Origin: Defluviitaleaceae bacterium
GTDB taxonomy: Bacteria; Bacillota; Clostridia; Lachnospirales; WQUN01
DNA: 64,000 nt
Reading direction: 5' to 3'
Assembly (NCBI GenBank): GCA_009780585.1
Contig: WQZS01000002.1
Span: forward strand, 219,222 to 283,221
The position numbers and the translations under genes were made by a program. Shown here piece after piece: positions 6,539-15,573 of this stretch (its first letter is position 1; every line of letters begins with the position of its first letter). The notes below the pieces were generated by a model. The model worked only from the letters and a program-made list of their open reading frames with translations, was not told the origin of the DNA and made no database searches.

Positions 6539-8917
6539 TTATATTTCTTCTCCGTCAAGCCTTATGATTTCCGACTTAATATTTAATATCTCACAGATTT
6601 TTTTTATATTGTTCTTTTTTTGCATGGTACTTGAATGAACTTCGACGTATAATTCCATGCCGTTAACTGTTATTTTTTTTGGAGCGCGCATTTTGTTAGG
6701 ATTTTTCGAAACTATATTGTTTGGCAGGGTGTCGATATTATCCATCCGCAACGTGAAAAGTTCGCTTAATATATTCATGTAAAGGGTACGCCAATTGTTT
6801 CCCGTTACGCTAACCCCCCCGACGGTTATGAATTCGGGTACGGCTTTAATTTCACCACGCAAACCACCCGGAATGATTGCATAAATTTCTTCTCCCGTAT
6901 CGGTATATGCCGTAAACTTTTCATGTTCAAGCGCCATAATTTTCAAGGTTTTACCTATATCCTTGAGTTTTTGGTTCAAGCTCGTTGACACGCCCACTAC
7001 ATAGGGGCCATCCCCGATAATTTTGACAGAACGAAACTTACCAAACCCCGTTTGCTTTTGACCAATCAAATCATGTTGATTTTCCACAAGCAAAGTAAAT
7101 AAATCCGGGTATTGCCCTTCGATATGCGTATAGAAAACCTGCATAAGAGACGAACCTTCGCCCCCGGGAATCGTTTCGTTTTTTCCGTTAAGTGTATACG
7201 AAACAATTTTTTTATCCGAAACGCGTTCCTTACTTTCACTTAATGTAATTAAATCCAAATCCGTAAAGGCTGTCCAAATACGTGCTAATTCCCGGGAAAG
7301 TTCTGTCCCTCGATGTATCATTTGCTCCTCGCGCCACGTTGTCAAATAATGCCAACATTCATTGAGTGCGAATTTACTTTTCAAATATAAATCCCGCTTT
7401 TGCGCGAACGCATGATTAGATGCTTTTTTATTTATGCTTCCGGGTAGATACGTAAGGTTGGCAATTGTATCAAGATAATGTGTATAAATTCGCTCCCAAT
7501 CATTCCCCAAGTACGCTTTCCAGGGTTCTGTTAATGTTTGGGGCATGATGTGTTCAATTTGCGTATAATCCGCGCTTACCTTTTCATTTTTATTTATTTC
7601 GTCTTCCAACGTAGACAATGCTAAATGGCATAAAGAATTGGAACCGCCGTAAAAAGGGTAAAGCCGAATCTTCTCAGCAAACTCTTCATCGGATAATATA
7701 TATGTGTTTTTATTTTTGGAAAGGGATGAAACAAGCAGGTTGCGCAAAGTGCGCGGCAAATCCTGCGTCGGATAATTGAATAGCTTGGTAATAATCGGCG
7801 GGAATAATTTGTCCAACGATTTTTTGGCCTGCGCGTTACCAATAAAAGTACGGACTATAAATATTTCCAGCACCCTTAACAATTCGATAGCCGTATCAAT
7901 ATCGATATCTTCGTCTTCGTATTTGATAATAATTGACAGCGCCAATGGAAAATAGGTTTCCGTATCTGTTTTTAACAAACGGTTTAATTGATTTCGTAAT
8001 TTCTTATCTGACACTTTTTTTGTCGGATTGATCATTTTATCGAAGTAATTCGCACATTTATGCAACGCGATAACAAATGATCTCGCATCTACGTTATTAT
8101 CAGATTGAAAGTCCCTGTACGCGGACTTAAAAAATGTATATAAATCCCGAACAGCCACATGTTCGCCCGAAAGCATGATGTAGCTCCGTATAAATTTTTC
8201 GACACATTGCTCTTCAATGGGGACTACAATGTCCCTCTTGTCTTTTCGTTTTACTCTGTAAACCGTTTTCTTTAAGTCTTCTAATTGTTTTATATATCTT
8301 CTGTAATATAAACGTCTTTCTTCTTCGGGAATATTCATTAAAAGGAAGTTTCGGATAAGATCAAAAGGATCCAAGCTCCGTCCTTTTGAATTAAGGCTCT
8401 CGAATATTGCATAAGCGTTTTCAGCTTCATCTACGAAAATGTTTACCGTATACAAGCGATTCAACAAAGCATCGGCAAATCCTTTCCGATCTTCATCGTT
8501 TAAATTATCTAAAAAAGCGCGTATTTGAAAAAACCTTCGGGCTACGTTTCCCATACAATCCTTTTTTATATCATCTCGCTTGATCCGTTCAAATATTTCC
8601 TCGTCATCTTCCGCGGGGAAAAATTTGCACGACGCCAATGCTTTTTTTGTATCATGAAACGAAAGTGCGTATAATAGTAAGAAAAGGGTTGTTACCCGTT
8701 GTTGGCCGTCGATAAGAAAGTAATTGCCTTTCTTTCCTTCAAATACTAAAGAACCCAAAAAATGTCTTGCTCCATCATTATCAAGCAACGTCCTTATATC
8801 TTCGCAAAGCGTGGTTACTTCGGCAGCTTCCCAACAATAAGGACGTTGATAAAGCGGAATTGCAACACTTCCAAGTTCCGCCAATACTTCAGCAATTGTA
8901 TGGCTGTTAACTTGCAT
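6539..8917 (-). CDS. DUF262/DUF1524 protein, GmrSD-like predicted nuclease
   Basis: The protein has 792 residues with AGGAGA before the ATG. The N-terminus is a DUF262 (ParB/Srx-like) domain: IPLYQRPYCWE, HFLGSLVF and the diagnostic DGQQR (70-74). A central helical region leads to a DUF1524 His-Me finger-type segment beginning HIMPQ (about 454) and running through LGNLTYL-like 'IANLTYLPGSIN' and a late N..F..K motif. The C-terminal 200 residues contain a further domain (..FYTHIEGQYPDLF..KFRSVKI) seen attached to DUF262 proteins and often annotated as DUF5655. This DUF262-DUF1524 order matches GmrSD type IV restriction enzymes that cut modified phage DNA, and related anti-phage nucleases. The gene is AT-rich and divergent from the KAP unit. 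Confidence 0.82.
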   Translation of the reverse strand: MQVNSHTIAEVLAELGSVAIPLYQRPYCWEAAEVTTLCEDIRTLLDNDGARHFLGSLVFEGKKGNYFLIDGQQRVTTLFLLLYALSFHDTKKALASCKFFPAEDDEEIFERIKRDDIKKDCMGNVARRFFQIRAFLDNLNDEDRKGFADALLNRLYTVNIFVDEAENAYAIFESLNSKGRSLDPFDLIRNFLLMNIPEEERRLYYRRYIKQLEDLKKTVYRVKRKDKRDIVVPIEEQCVEKFIRSYIMLSGEHVAVRDLYTFFKSAYRDFQSDNNVDARSFVIALHKCANYFDKMINPTKKVSDKKLRNQLNRLLKTDTETYFPLALSIIIKYEDEDIDIDTAIELLRVLEIFIVRTFIGNAQAKKSLDKLFPPIITKLFNYPTQDLPRTLRNLLVSSLSKNKNTYILSDEEFAEKIRLYPFYGGSNSLCHLALSTLEDEINKNEKVSADYTQIEHIMPQTLTEPWKAYLGNDWERIYTHYLDTIANLTYLPGSINKKASNHAFAQKRDLYLKSKFALNECWHYLTTWREEQMIHRGTELSRELARIWTAFTDLDLITLSESKERVSDKKIVSYTLNGKNETIPGGEGSSLMQVFYTHIEGQYPDLFTLLVENQHDLIGQKQTGFGKFRSVKIIGDGPYVVGVSTSLNQKLKDIGKTLKIMALEHEKFTAYTDTGEEIYAIIPGGLRGEIKAVPEFITVGGVSVTGNNWRTLYMNILSELFTLRMDNIDTLPNNIVSKNPNKMRAPKKITVNGMELYVEVHSSTMQKKNNIKKICEILNIKSEIIRLDGEEI

Positions 8918-8934
8918 ATTAATTCTCCTATCAA

Positions 8935-8985
8935 ATTATACTGGGCATGATGCGTTATGTATCATTTCATTTATATTGTTGTCAA
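8935..8985 (-). promoter_or_regulatory. Promoter region for the DUF262 gene
   Basis: On the minus strand a TTGACA (8980-8985 on the plus strand as TGTCAA) is followed by a weak TACATA 18 bases on, and a perfect TATAAT lies at 8935-8940, about 18 bases before the ATG. Which -10 is used cannot be told. The TTGACA is one arm of a 15-bp inverted repeat shared with the divergent promoter. Confidence 0.5.
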
Positions 8986-8988
8986 TTA

Positions 8989-9017
8989 TTGACATAAAAT
9001 AATTTTAAATGTAAGAT
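8989..9017 (+). promoter_or_regulatory. Sigma-A promoter of the zinc-ribbon/KAP unit
   Basis: TTGACA (8989-8994), 17 bases, TAAGAT (9012-9017). The -35 is the right arm of TGTCAAT-T-ATTGACA (8980-8994), a perfect inverted repeat whose left arm is the -35 of the divergent DUF262 gene. A protein bound here would affect both directions. Confidence 0.7.
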
Positions 9018-9049
9018 TCTATCAAAACTTTGTCTTTGGAGGAAAATAT

Positions 9050-9418
9050 ATGCCGCGTAATTCAAGTAACAAACGTAAATTTGTGAAGGACAGGAACCCC
9101 TACAGTGGATACATAATATATTTTATTTTTGGGATTATATTTTTTTTGGTAGCCAGGCTCGTTGCGGATTATTATGCGGATGTCCCGGGTTCCAACATGG
9201 GTGCGGTTTATGGTATTGTGGTTATGTACTTCGGGTTCGGTATTGCATATATTTTTACGGCAAAAGTTTGGGTTTCGGGCGGTAGCGGTGGTAAAGTGTA
9301 TCATAGAAAAAAAGGTTGCGGCGGTTCGTCCATACAAATTAGAAGAACAGAAGCAAAATCACGCGGGCTTGAACCATGCGCATTATGCCACAAAATTTCC
9401 GGCATGAACAGAAATTAA
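9050..9418 (+). CDS. Small two-helix membrane protein with C-terminal cysteine motif
   Basis: The protein has 122 residues, with GGAGG placed 8 bases before the ATG. Two hydrophobic stretches (about 22-41 and 49-72) make a short membrane hairpin. The tail VYHRKKGCGG.....I....A...GLEPCALC resembles small metal-binding or nuclease-fold endings of the type 'vYH...C.......i....A...gy.PC..C', with three cysteines and a histidine as likely zinc ligands. It is the first gene of a three-gene unit (22 bases to the next gene). I cannot give a function. Membrane anchoring and position before a KAP NTPase gene are compatible with an accessory or effector part of a defence module, which is inference. Confidence 0.65.
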   Translation: MPRNSSNKRKFVKDRNPYSGYIIYFIFGIIFFLVARLVADYYADVPGSNMGAVYGIVVMYFGFGIAYIFTAKVWVSGGSGGKVYHRKKGCGGSSIQIRRTEAKSRGLEPCALCHKISGMNRN

Positions 9419-9439
9419 TTAAAGAGGAGAAAAGTAATT

Positions 9440-11005
9440 ATGGCTATCATAAAACCAAGGCTACCGGAAATAAATTGCCGAACTTGCGGAGGAAAACTCA
9501 GACCTAAAAATATTTTTTGCACAAAATGCGGGGATATGGTGGCAAGCGGGCGCCGTTGCGCTTCATGTTATCATCTGCTTGAGGAGTACGATATTTTTTG
9601 CGGGGCATGTGGAATAAGGTGCGTGGAAATAAAAAACCAAGAAACCGTGAAACCCCTTGATGAAGAAGAAATAAAAGCAACTAAAATTTCCGAACATTGG
9701 ATTGCGCACAGAAGTGATTTACATATGCTCGGAAATGTAAAATATACAAAAAAAAATATTGATCTCCATATATATCCGCCTTACGATATTGGCATCGGAT
9801 ATTATAAAGGACATATTTATAAAGTGAATAAAGATGATAAAGATAACTCCGTTATTTTATATAGAATAAACCAAAAAACGTCTAAAATAAGCCATACAAT
9901 TAAATTGGATCATGATTATGGAAATATTTACGGTGTTAACAGATGCGGTATATTTTTTGTAAAAAATGTAGATGGATACTTAAAATCATACGCAGAAAAG
10001 ATAAAGTTATCGGATGGTTGGGAACACTCCGGAGAGCAAACCTATACTATAACAAACATCGGTTTTGATGGTACATTTTTGGGTCAAGTGCAGATAAAAT
10101 CCGAATATTATTTTCATAATGAAATGAATTGGGAAATATACCAAGGACAACCGGAATGGATATTTATATTAAATGATACCATTTATTACACATACGGTTA
10201 TGGGGTAAAAAGCGTAAACATAACAAGCGGAAAAGAAAATATTATCTATGAATTTAATGATCTTAATTTACTAAACGATATGAATGGAGGAAAAATAGCG
10301 GCTCAATCTGAAGCTGTAAAGATTAAATTCGTTCTCGCTGATACCGATTATATTTATTTTAACATTACTATAAATAAGGAATATATCAAATATGACATGA
10401 ATATTTTTAATAATTTAAAAAACAATGATAATTATTGGTATAGATACAACAACATAACAAGTGAAATCGAATGTATCAGCTCAACCTGTATAGACTTGTT
10501 TGATATCTTTACAAAGCCGGAAATGTTTTTAAAGAATATATACGATCCCATTAAAAATGAATGGGCTGATAATCCAAAATTTAAAAATGATTTGTCTTAT
10601 ATTAATATTCGGGTCATTGATATAGTTAACGGTATTATGTGGATTTCGCATAAAAATAACAACAATATTTTAGAAGCTCGAAGCATCTGTATTACACCCG
10701 GCCATTCTACCAACCAAATTTTGGAGTGGCAGTTTGATACGTGGGGCGAAAATGTTTATTTTGATGGTAATTATATGATCATCGCTAATAACCTCGGAAG
10801 ATTACTTAGTGTTTATGACAAATTAGGGAATGTATTAATTAAACAACATAGTACTTATTACGCAAATTATATGTTTATAGCCGGAGATTATATTTACGGA
10901 GGTTTTAACGTTGGCGGAAATTCAGAAGAAATGAATCGTATAAAAATTTCCAACGGTATTAAATTAAAGGTTGAATCCGCTCCTGAGATTTATAGAACTG
11001 TATAA
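9440..11005 (+). CDS. Zinc-ribbon protein with large beta-rich C-terminal domain
   Basis: The protein has 521 residues with AAAGAGG before the ATG. Residues about 13-60 contain three to four CxxC pairs (CRTCGG, CTKCGD, CASC, CGACG), the usual double zinc-ribbon. The remainder has no membrane helix and is rich in short strands with W/Y/F spaced repeats (GHIYKVNK, DTIYYTYGYG, DYIYFNI, DYIYGGF), which suggests a beta-propeller such as the DUF5050 type. The codon usage is strongly AT-biased, like its neighbours and unlike the flanking GC-rich genes. It is the middle gene of a three-gene unit with short spacers (21 bases on each side). The function is unknown; a target-sensing role for the KAP NTPase would be speculation. 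Confidence 0.72.
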   Translation: MAIIKPRLPEINCRTCGGKLRPKNIFCTKCGDMVASGRRCASCYHLLEEYDIFCGACGIRCVEIKNQETVKPLDEEEIKATKISEHWIAHRSDLHMLGNVKYTKKNIDLHIYPPYDIGIGYYKGHIYKVNKDDKDNSVILYRINQKTSKISHTIKLDHDYGNIYGVNRCGIFFVKNVDGYLKSYAEKIKLSDGWEHSGEQTYTITNIGFDGTFLGQVQIKSEYYFHNEMNWEIYQGQPEWIFILNDTIYYTYGYGVKSVNITSGKENIIYEFNDLNLLNDMNGGKIAAQSEAVKIKFVLADTDYIYFNITINKEYIKYDMNIFNNLKNNDNYWYRYNNITSEIECISSTCIDLFDIFTKPEMFLKNIYDPIKNEWADNPKFKNDLSYINIRVIDIVNGIMWISHKNNNNILEARSICITPGHSTNQILEWQFDTWGENVYFDGNYMIIANNLGRLLSVYDKLGNVLIKQHSTYYANYMFIAGDYIYGGFNVGGNSEEMNRIKISNGIKLKVESAPEIYRTV

Positions 11006-11026
11006 AATAAAAAATGAGGAATAATT

Positions 11027-12748
11027 ATGACAAAAAAATTTTTAGGTGTCACAGATTTACCGCGCAAAAAAGATACGGAAGACCTGCTTAATGTTGACGC
11101 TTATATAAAAGGGTTGTGTGAGTTTATAAAAACTTGCAAAACCCCCATGTCCATTGCCCTACAGGGTGATTGGGGTAGCGGTAAATCTTCTTTTTTAAAC
11201 CAAATAGAAGAAAACATGATGGAGAACGAAATTAAAGTAATATTTTTTAATACATGGCAATATTCGCAAATGAACAAAGATGATAATTTGGCTAAAATAT
11301 TCATAACATCGCTATTAAATGATATGGGGCTTGAAGACAAAACAAAAAGAAAAATAAGCGAAACGGTTATGCACATAGGCCGGTCGGTAATTAATAAATA
11401 TGTAGGAGATGAAAAATTATTTGATACATTGATGGATTGCGAAACAGGTATTAAACGTATTAAAAGTTTAAAAGACAATTTTAAGGAATCCATATCAGAG
11501 GCGATCGCTGTTAACGCAAAAAAATATGGAAAGGAAAACATAGATTTATCCAATGAACGCTTGGTGATACTCGTAGATGACTTGGATCGTCTTAATCCCA
11601 GCGTTGCGGTGGAGTTATTAGAAGTTATCAAACTATTTTTAGATGTCGAACAATGCGTTTTTGTGTTGGCAATTGATTATGATGTCGTCGTCCAAGGTGT
11701 AAGAACAAAATTCGGTAAGGATATTTCCATTGATAAATGCCGTAGCTTTTTCGATAAGATTATACAACTCCCTTTTTATATGCCGGTTGAAATGTACAAA
11801 CTCGAAAAAATGGTAAAAGAATACTTAGGTGAAAAAATTAGAAAAGAACATATCGAAAAATTAAGCGCTTTCGCCGAATTGGTTATTGGCGCGAATCCGC
11901 GGGCATTTAAACGTTTAGTCAATTCATTCCTTTTATTGGAAATTATACAAAATAATTTACACGGTTCCATAAATACCCATACTCTTCCTTATAATGAAGA
12001 GGATTATGCGATTCTTTTATGTGTGCTTTGTATACAAATCAATCATCCACAATTATATAGTTTTCTCTCCGAACCCGAAGCATGGCTTGAACAAGTAAAA
12101 AATGACGATGGTTTTCTTCCTAAAAATGAAAACGAAGATTTTGAAGCAAACGATGTCCTTCGTGAAAAATTGTCTTATTTTTCAGATGAAAAAATGGAAG
12201 ATAAATATTTTGGATTAATTTTAAATATATTATCTGCTTTGGATGGTATATTGAACAGCCTTTTTTCAAAAAGCACTAAAAACAATAATAAATATGACCA
12301 TTTGTCTCGAGTTATCAACCTTTCCGCGGTGACACACCGCGAAAATACTAATACTTCGGCAAAGCAAGGCCGCCGTTCTACCCCCGTTACAATCAAAATA
12401 AATAAAGATGAATCAAGTTATCAAGTAGCACACGAAGCATATAAAACCGTTGCGGAAACCCTATTAAAAGAACACCAAGATAAAATTGCCGATTGTTTAA
12501 ATAAATTGGGGAGATTTTTAACTACAGACCCGAACCGGAAAAATGGATTTTTTGGTACCGAAGGCAAGCAAAAACGTAAATTAAACCAAATTTATTTAAC
12601 CGAAGACAATCAAAAAAATACGGTGTTCATCGGTATCCATTCAAGCACGGAAGCAAAGCGTTTGCAATTATCCGAATTGCTTCGAGTATTGAACATTAAT
12701 AAAGGTTTTGTAATTTGGAAGGACGCTCAAGGAGAATTTGAATTATAA
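11027..12748 (+). CDS. KAP-family P-loop NTPase
   Basis: The protein has 573 residues, with GAGGAA before the ATG. Walker A is GDWGSGKSS (about 47-55) and Walker B is LVILVDDLDRL (about 178-188), followed by the sensor-like FVLAIDYDVV, all typical of KAP NTPases. Many family members have membrane helices inserted between the Walker motifs; here that region (about 60-170) shows no clear helix pair, so the protein is probably soluble. The C-terminal half carries a linker and a domain of unknown type ending FIGIHSSTEAKRLQLSELLRVLNINKGFVIWKDA. KAP NTPases are known from Kidins220 and PifA, the latter an F-plasmid phage-exclusion protein. It ends 109 bases before a bidirectional terminator. Confidence 0.85.
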   Translation: MTKKFLGVTDLPRKKDTEDLLNVDAYIKGLCEFIKTCKTPMSIALQGDWGSGKSSFLNQIEENMMENEIKVIFFNTWQYSQMNKDDNLAKIFITSLLNDMGLEDKTKRKISETVMHIGRSVINKYVGDEKLFDTLMDCETGIKRIKSLKDNFKESISEAIAVNAKKYGKENIDLSNERLVILVDDLDRLNPSVAVELLEVIKLFLDVEQCVFVLAIDYDVVVQGVRTKFGKDISIDKCRSFFDKIIQLPFYMPVEMYKLEKMVKEYLGEKIRKEHIEKLSAFAELVIGANPRAFKRLVNSFLLLEIIQNNLHGSINTHTLPYNEEDYAILLCVLCIQINHPQLYSFLSEPEAWLEQVKNDDGFLPKNENEDFEANDVLREKLSYFSDEKMEDKYFGLILNILSALDGILNSLFSKSTKNNNKYDHLSRVINLSAVTHRENTNTSAKQGRRSTPVTIKINKDESSYQVAHEAYKTVAETLLKEHQDKIADCLNKLGRFLTTDPNRKNGFFGTEGKQKRKLNQIYLTEDNQKNTVFIGIHSSTEAKRLQLSELLRVLNINKGFVIWKDAQGEFEL

Positions 12749-12856
12749 ACAGGCTCCCTTTTTAATTAAACCGGTATGATAATGGATTCATTACTATTTT
12801 TCTTCATGGTTTATGTTTTTTAATCTAATAATTTTAGATGTTGCTAATCAAAAATA

Positions 12857-12901
12857 AAAAGACTGCTAACATTTTTTACATGAAAGCAGTCTTTAGTTTT
12901 T
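12857..12901. terminator. Bidirectional terminator between converging operons
   Basis: Arms AAAGACTGCT (12858-12867) and AGCAGTCTTT (12885-12894) flank a 17-base loop, with A-runs on the left and a T-rich stretch on the right, so the hairpin can terminate both the KAP unit and the Hsp70 operon. Confidence 0.8.
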
Positions 12902-12916
12902 GTTCCTTATTTCGAA

Positions 12917-15001
12917 TTACAGCCTAATCAATTCCGCGATGCTCATCGCGATGTTATCCAAGATATCGAAAAACTTGTCGTTAAGGTCGTAATATTTCCC
13001 GTTCGGCTTGGTCACGGGGTCGTAAGCGTCGATACTCTCCCTGTCCTTACGCGCCACTACATAAGTCGTGACCGAATATGCCGCCAGCATATCGCAGATG
13101 TTCGCTACGCTTTTGCCGCTCATGGTGGGGACGTGGGGCGGCGCGTCGGTGATGAGGATGAAGATGTTACGCGCCGTGCCGTCGTCGCGGTGGGATTTGA
13201 GCAGCTCTATCCCGGTTTCCAAAGCGTCCAATGATGACTCCGGGATGTCGCCGCCGTAGGTGCGCGGGATGTTCTTCACTTGCTTTTGGAATTTGGGCAC
13301 GTCGTCGGTAAAGTTGTATACGCTGGGCTTTTCTTTTTCGCCCAAGTCGCCGAAGCCGATGAGCCCCAGCTTGTATAGCGCACCCTTCGACGCGAGGATA
13401 TTGGAGAATTCGATAGCGCGGTCCTTTACGCCGTTGATATAGGTATCCATGCTACCCGTAGTGTCGATGAGGAACACGACGTTGACGCGGTCGGTACCCG
13501 CCACGCCGCGCATATCACGGGAAGGCGGGGGCGGCGCGGGCTTCGAACGGTCAAACTCGGCGCGTTCGGCGCGGCCGGTCGCCATGTCTTTGACGTAAAC
13601 CTCGAAGATATTGTTCTCGTCGATGGCGTAGGTGATCTCAAGCTGCGTCGTACCGCTCAAGCCGGACAAGGCGACCGTACCGATGTAACGGCGGTCGTCC
13701 TCGCGGTTTTGCTCCCATTGGTACACGTCCACGTTAACGCGGCTCGCCCCCGACATGCTGGCGAAGTTGGAATCCGTATAGCGGCTGGGGATGGGGCTGC
13801 CCATGGGAATGATGGGGATGGGGCGGCGTTCCATGGTGGCGATGTTGGTGACCGCTTCCGTGCCGAACACTTGGCGGGAGATTTGCCCCACTTTCACGTT
13901 GGAATTGGGCAAGTGGATCAGGTAGTTGTAAATAGACGCGCCCATCGCCACGCTCTTGGCGGGGTCGGTGGCACGGTAGGGTTCCTTGATATAACCCGCC
14001 ACCATGCGGCGCACCATGGGGATAAGCGTGGAACCGCCGACCAGTACGACCTTAGAAATTTCGTCGGCCTTCCTGTCCGCGCGCTTTAACGCTTCCTCGA
14101 TGATGTCGCGGCTGCGGTCTACGTATTTGCGGATCAACGCTTCAAATTCCTCGCGGGTGATTTCGGCGTTTAAATTCTTGGGTACGCCGTCCACGATAAT
14201 CAACGGATTTATCCGTACGGCTACTTTATTCGTGCCCGATAGTTTCTTCTTGGTTTGCTCGGCTTCCTGCTTCAACTTTTGCATGACGCGTTTGCGCTCG
14301 GCGTTATCCAAGTCGTCGAGGTCGATGCCGTTGGCTTCGGTAAAGGCGTTCTTCATCCAACGCACCAGTTCGGAATCGAAATCGTCGCCGCCCAAATTCA
14401 TGTCGCCCACGTCGGAAAGCTCCTGGAAGGTTTCCTGCCCGTTTTCGTCCTGCGAAACCTGTAATACGCACGCGTCAAACGTACCGCCGCCCAAGTCGTA
14501 CACCAACAGCGTTTGGGCATACGATTGGCGGTAGCCGTATTCGATGGCGGCGGCGAGGGGTTCGGATAAAAGGTACACGTTCTTAAAGCCCGCCAACAGC
14601 CCCGCCTGCTTGGTGGCAAAAATTTGCCTGTCGTTAAAGTACGCGGGGTGCGTGACGACTACTTCGTCGAAGGTTTCCCCCGCTTGCTCCTCTGCGGCAC
14701 GTTTTAACTTGCGCAAAATATCCGCGCTGATGTCTTCGGGCGTTTTCTCCATGTCGCCCAAGTGGATGGCGTCCCCCGAGCCCATCATCCGTTTGACCGA
14801 AAGGACGGTGCTTTCCGGGTACACAATCGCCCCCGCTTTGGCCTCCGCGCCCACGATGGTCCCCTCCGGGCCGTAACACACCACGGAGGGCAGGATTTCA
14901 TCGGTGCCGTCCACTTTTACGACATCGAGGATGTCCTTCTTGTCGTTGTAGATAATCGCGACCGAGTTGGTGGTGCCTAAGTCAATGCCTAAGTAACCCA
15001 T
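12917..15001 (-). CDS. Hsp70 fused to a von Willebrand factor A domain
   Basis: The protein has 694 residues with AGGAGG before the ATG. Residues 1 to about 380 form an actin-like Hsp70 ATPase with all nucleotide loops intact: GIDLGTTNS, VYDLGGGTFDA and VLVGGSTLIPMV. The usual interdomain linker (DVLLLD-like) is absent. A beta-rich region (about 385-495) corresponds to a reduced substrate-binding domain and includes VYQWEQNREDDR...G.V.L.GL. In place of the helical lid there is a VWA domain from about 505, with a metal-site motif DTTGSM, a conserved LITDAPPHVPT segment and GGDIPE. VWA domains bind protein partners through a divalent metal. It is the last gene of a nine-gene unit, 14 bases after the YgiT-like gene. 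I infer a chaperone whose client recognition is provided by the VWA part. Confidence 0.88.
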   Translation of the reverse strand: MGYLGIDLGTTNSVAIIYNDKKDILDVVKVDGTDEILPSVVCYGPEGTIVGAEAKAGAIVYPESTVLSVKRMMGSGDAIHLGDMEKTPEDISADILRKLKRAAEEQAGETFDEVVVTHPAYFNDRQIFATKQAGLLAGFKNVYLLSEPLAAAIEYGYRQSYAQTLLVYDLGGGTFDACVLQVSQDENGQETFQELSDVGDMNLGGDDFDSELVRWMKNAFTEANGIDLDDLDNAERKRVMQKLKQEAEQTKKKLSGTNKVAVRINPLIIVDGVPKNLNAEITREEFEALIRKYVDRSRDIIEEALKRADRKADEISKVVLVGGSTLIPMVRRMVAGYIKEPYRATDPAKSVAMGASIYNYLIHLPNSNVKVGQISRQVFGTEAVTNIATMERRPIPIIPMGSPIPSRYTDSNFASMSGASRVNVDVYQWEQNREDDRRYIGTVALSGLSGTTQLEITYAIDENNIFEVYVKDMATGRAERAEFDRSKPAPPPPSRDMRGVAGTDRVNVVFLIDTTGSMDTYINGVKDRAIEFSNILASKGALYKLGLIGFGDLGEKEKPSVYNFTDDVPKFQKQVKNIPRTYGGDIPESSLDALETGIELLKSHRDDGTARNIFILITDAPPHVPTMSGKSVANICDMLAAYSVTTYVVARKDRESIDAYDPVTKPNGKYYDLNDKFFDILDNIAMSIAELIRL

Positions 15002-15015
15002 GGTTTTCCTCCTAT

Positions 15016-15246
15016 TTATGCCGCATGAGCTGTGTATTCCACGATTGCCACTTCTTTGATTAAACTTTCCAGCTTGTCGATAATCATTTCCACATTTTGC
15101 ATTACATCATCCGTAAAATATACTTCCCCGCATTGGCCGCACACCCAAGACGGTACGCGTTTTACGATAATTACGGAATTATCCAGCGTTACGGCATGGG
15201 TTTTTTCAACGGGTTGTGTTTTTCCCATACAACGGAAGCAATCCAT
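15016..15246 (-). CDS. YgiT-type zinc finger protein (antitoxin-like)
   Basis: The protein has 76 residues, with AAAGGGG before the ATG. The N-terminus MDCFRCMG and the later WVCGQCGEVYF supply two CxxC pairs, the zinc-binding fold of the MqsA N-terminal domain (YgiT type). A C-terminal helix follows. No DNA-binding HTH half is present, unlike full MqsA, so autoregulation by DNA binding is not supported. It starts 3 bases after the DUF4258 gene, the usual toxin-first order of such pairs. It sits inside the Hsp70 operon, 14 bases before the Hsp70-VWA gene. Confidence 0.82.
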   Translation of the reverse strand: MDCFRCMGKTQPVEKTHAVTLDNSVIIVKRVPSWVCGQCGEVYFTDDVMQNVEMIIDKLESLIKEVAIVEYTAHAA

Positions 15247-15249
15247 CGG

Positions 15250-15573
15250 TTATTGCCCCTTTCTTGTTTTATAATCGCTTTCCCATTGGTTTATGTCGGG
15301 GCGGTACGCGGTAATTATACTGCACAAAACACCCGCGTTAACCCCCACCACAATATGCAACGGTTGATTATACGCATAATAACCTAAAATCAAACAACTC
15401 GGGAAAGGAGTGTCGTCGGTGTATTGCTTTATTATTTCCCCATTATATATACATTCAAGCAAATCCATACGTCTGATGCCGCGTTCGCGCAAACGCGCAG
15501 CCACATGCTCCGTCCATATGACTTTTCCCTCAGATATAAGCGTTATGATTTGGGATAAGTTAATTGCGGGCAT
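15250..15573 (-). CDS. DUF4258 protein, predicted toxin partner of the YgiT-like protein
   Basis: The protein has 107 residues, with GAGGA before the ATG. The pattern TEHVAARLRERGIRRMDLLECIYNGEIIKQY..D.PFPSCLILGY......PLHIVVGV.....CSIITAYRPD..QW is a full DUF4258 domain, related to the RelE/MqsR fold. DUF4258-YgiT pairs are regarded as type II toxin-antitoxin systems. Here the gene overlaps the 3' end of the GNAT gene by 14 bases and is followed by its partner after 3 bases, so the pair is embedded in a longer operon and lacks its own obvious promoter. That makes a co-opted regulatory role as plausible as an addiction role. Confidence 0.82.
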   Translation of the reverse strand: MPAINLSQIITLISEGKVIWTEHVAARLRERGIRRMDLLECIYNGEIIKQYTDDTPFPSCLILGYYAYNQPLHIVVGVNAGVLCSIITAYRPDINQWESDYKTRKGQ

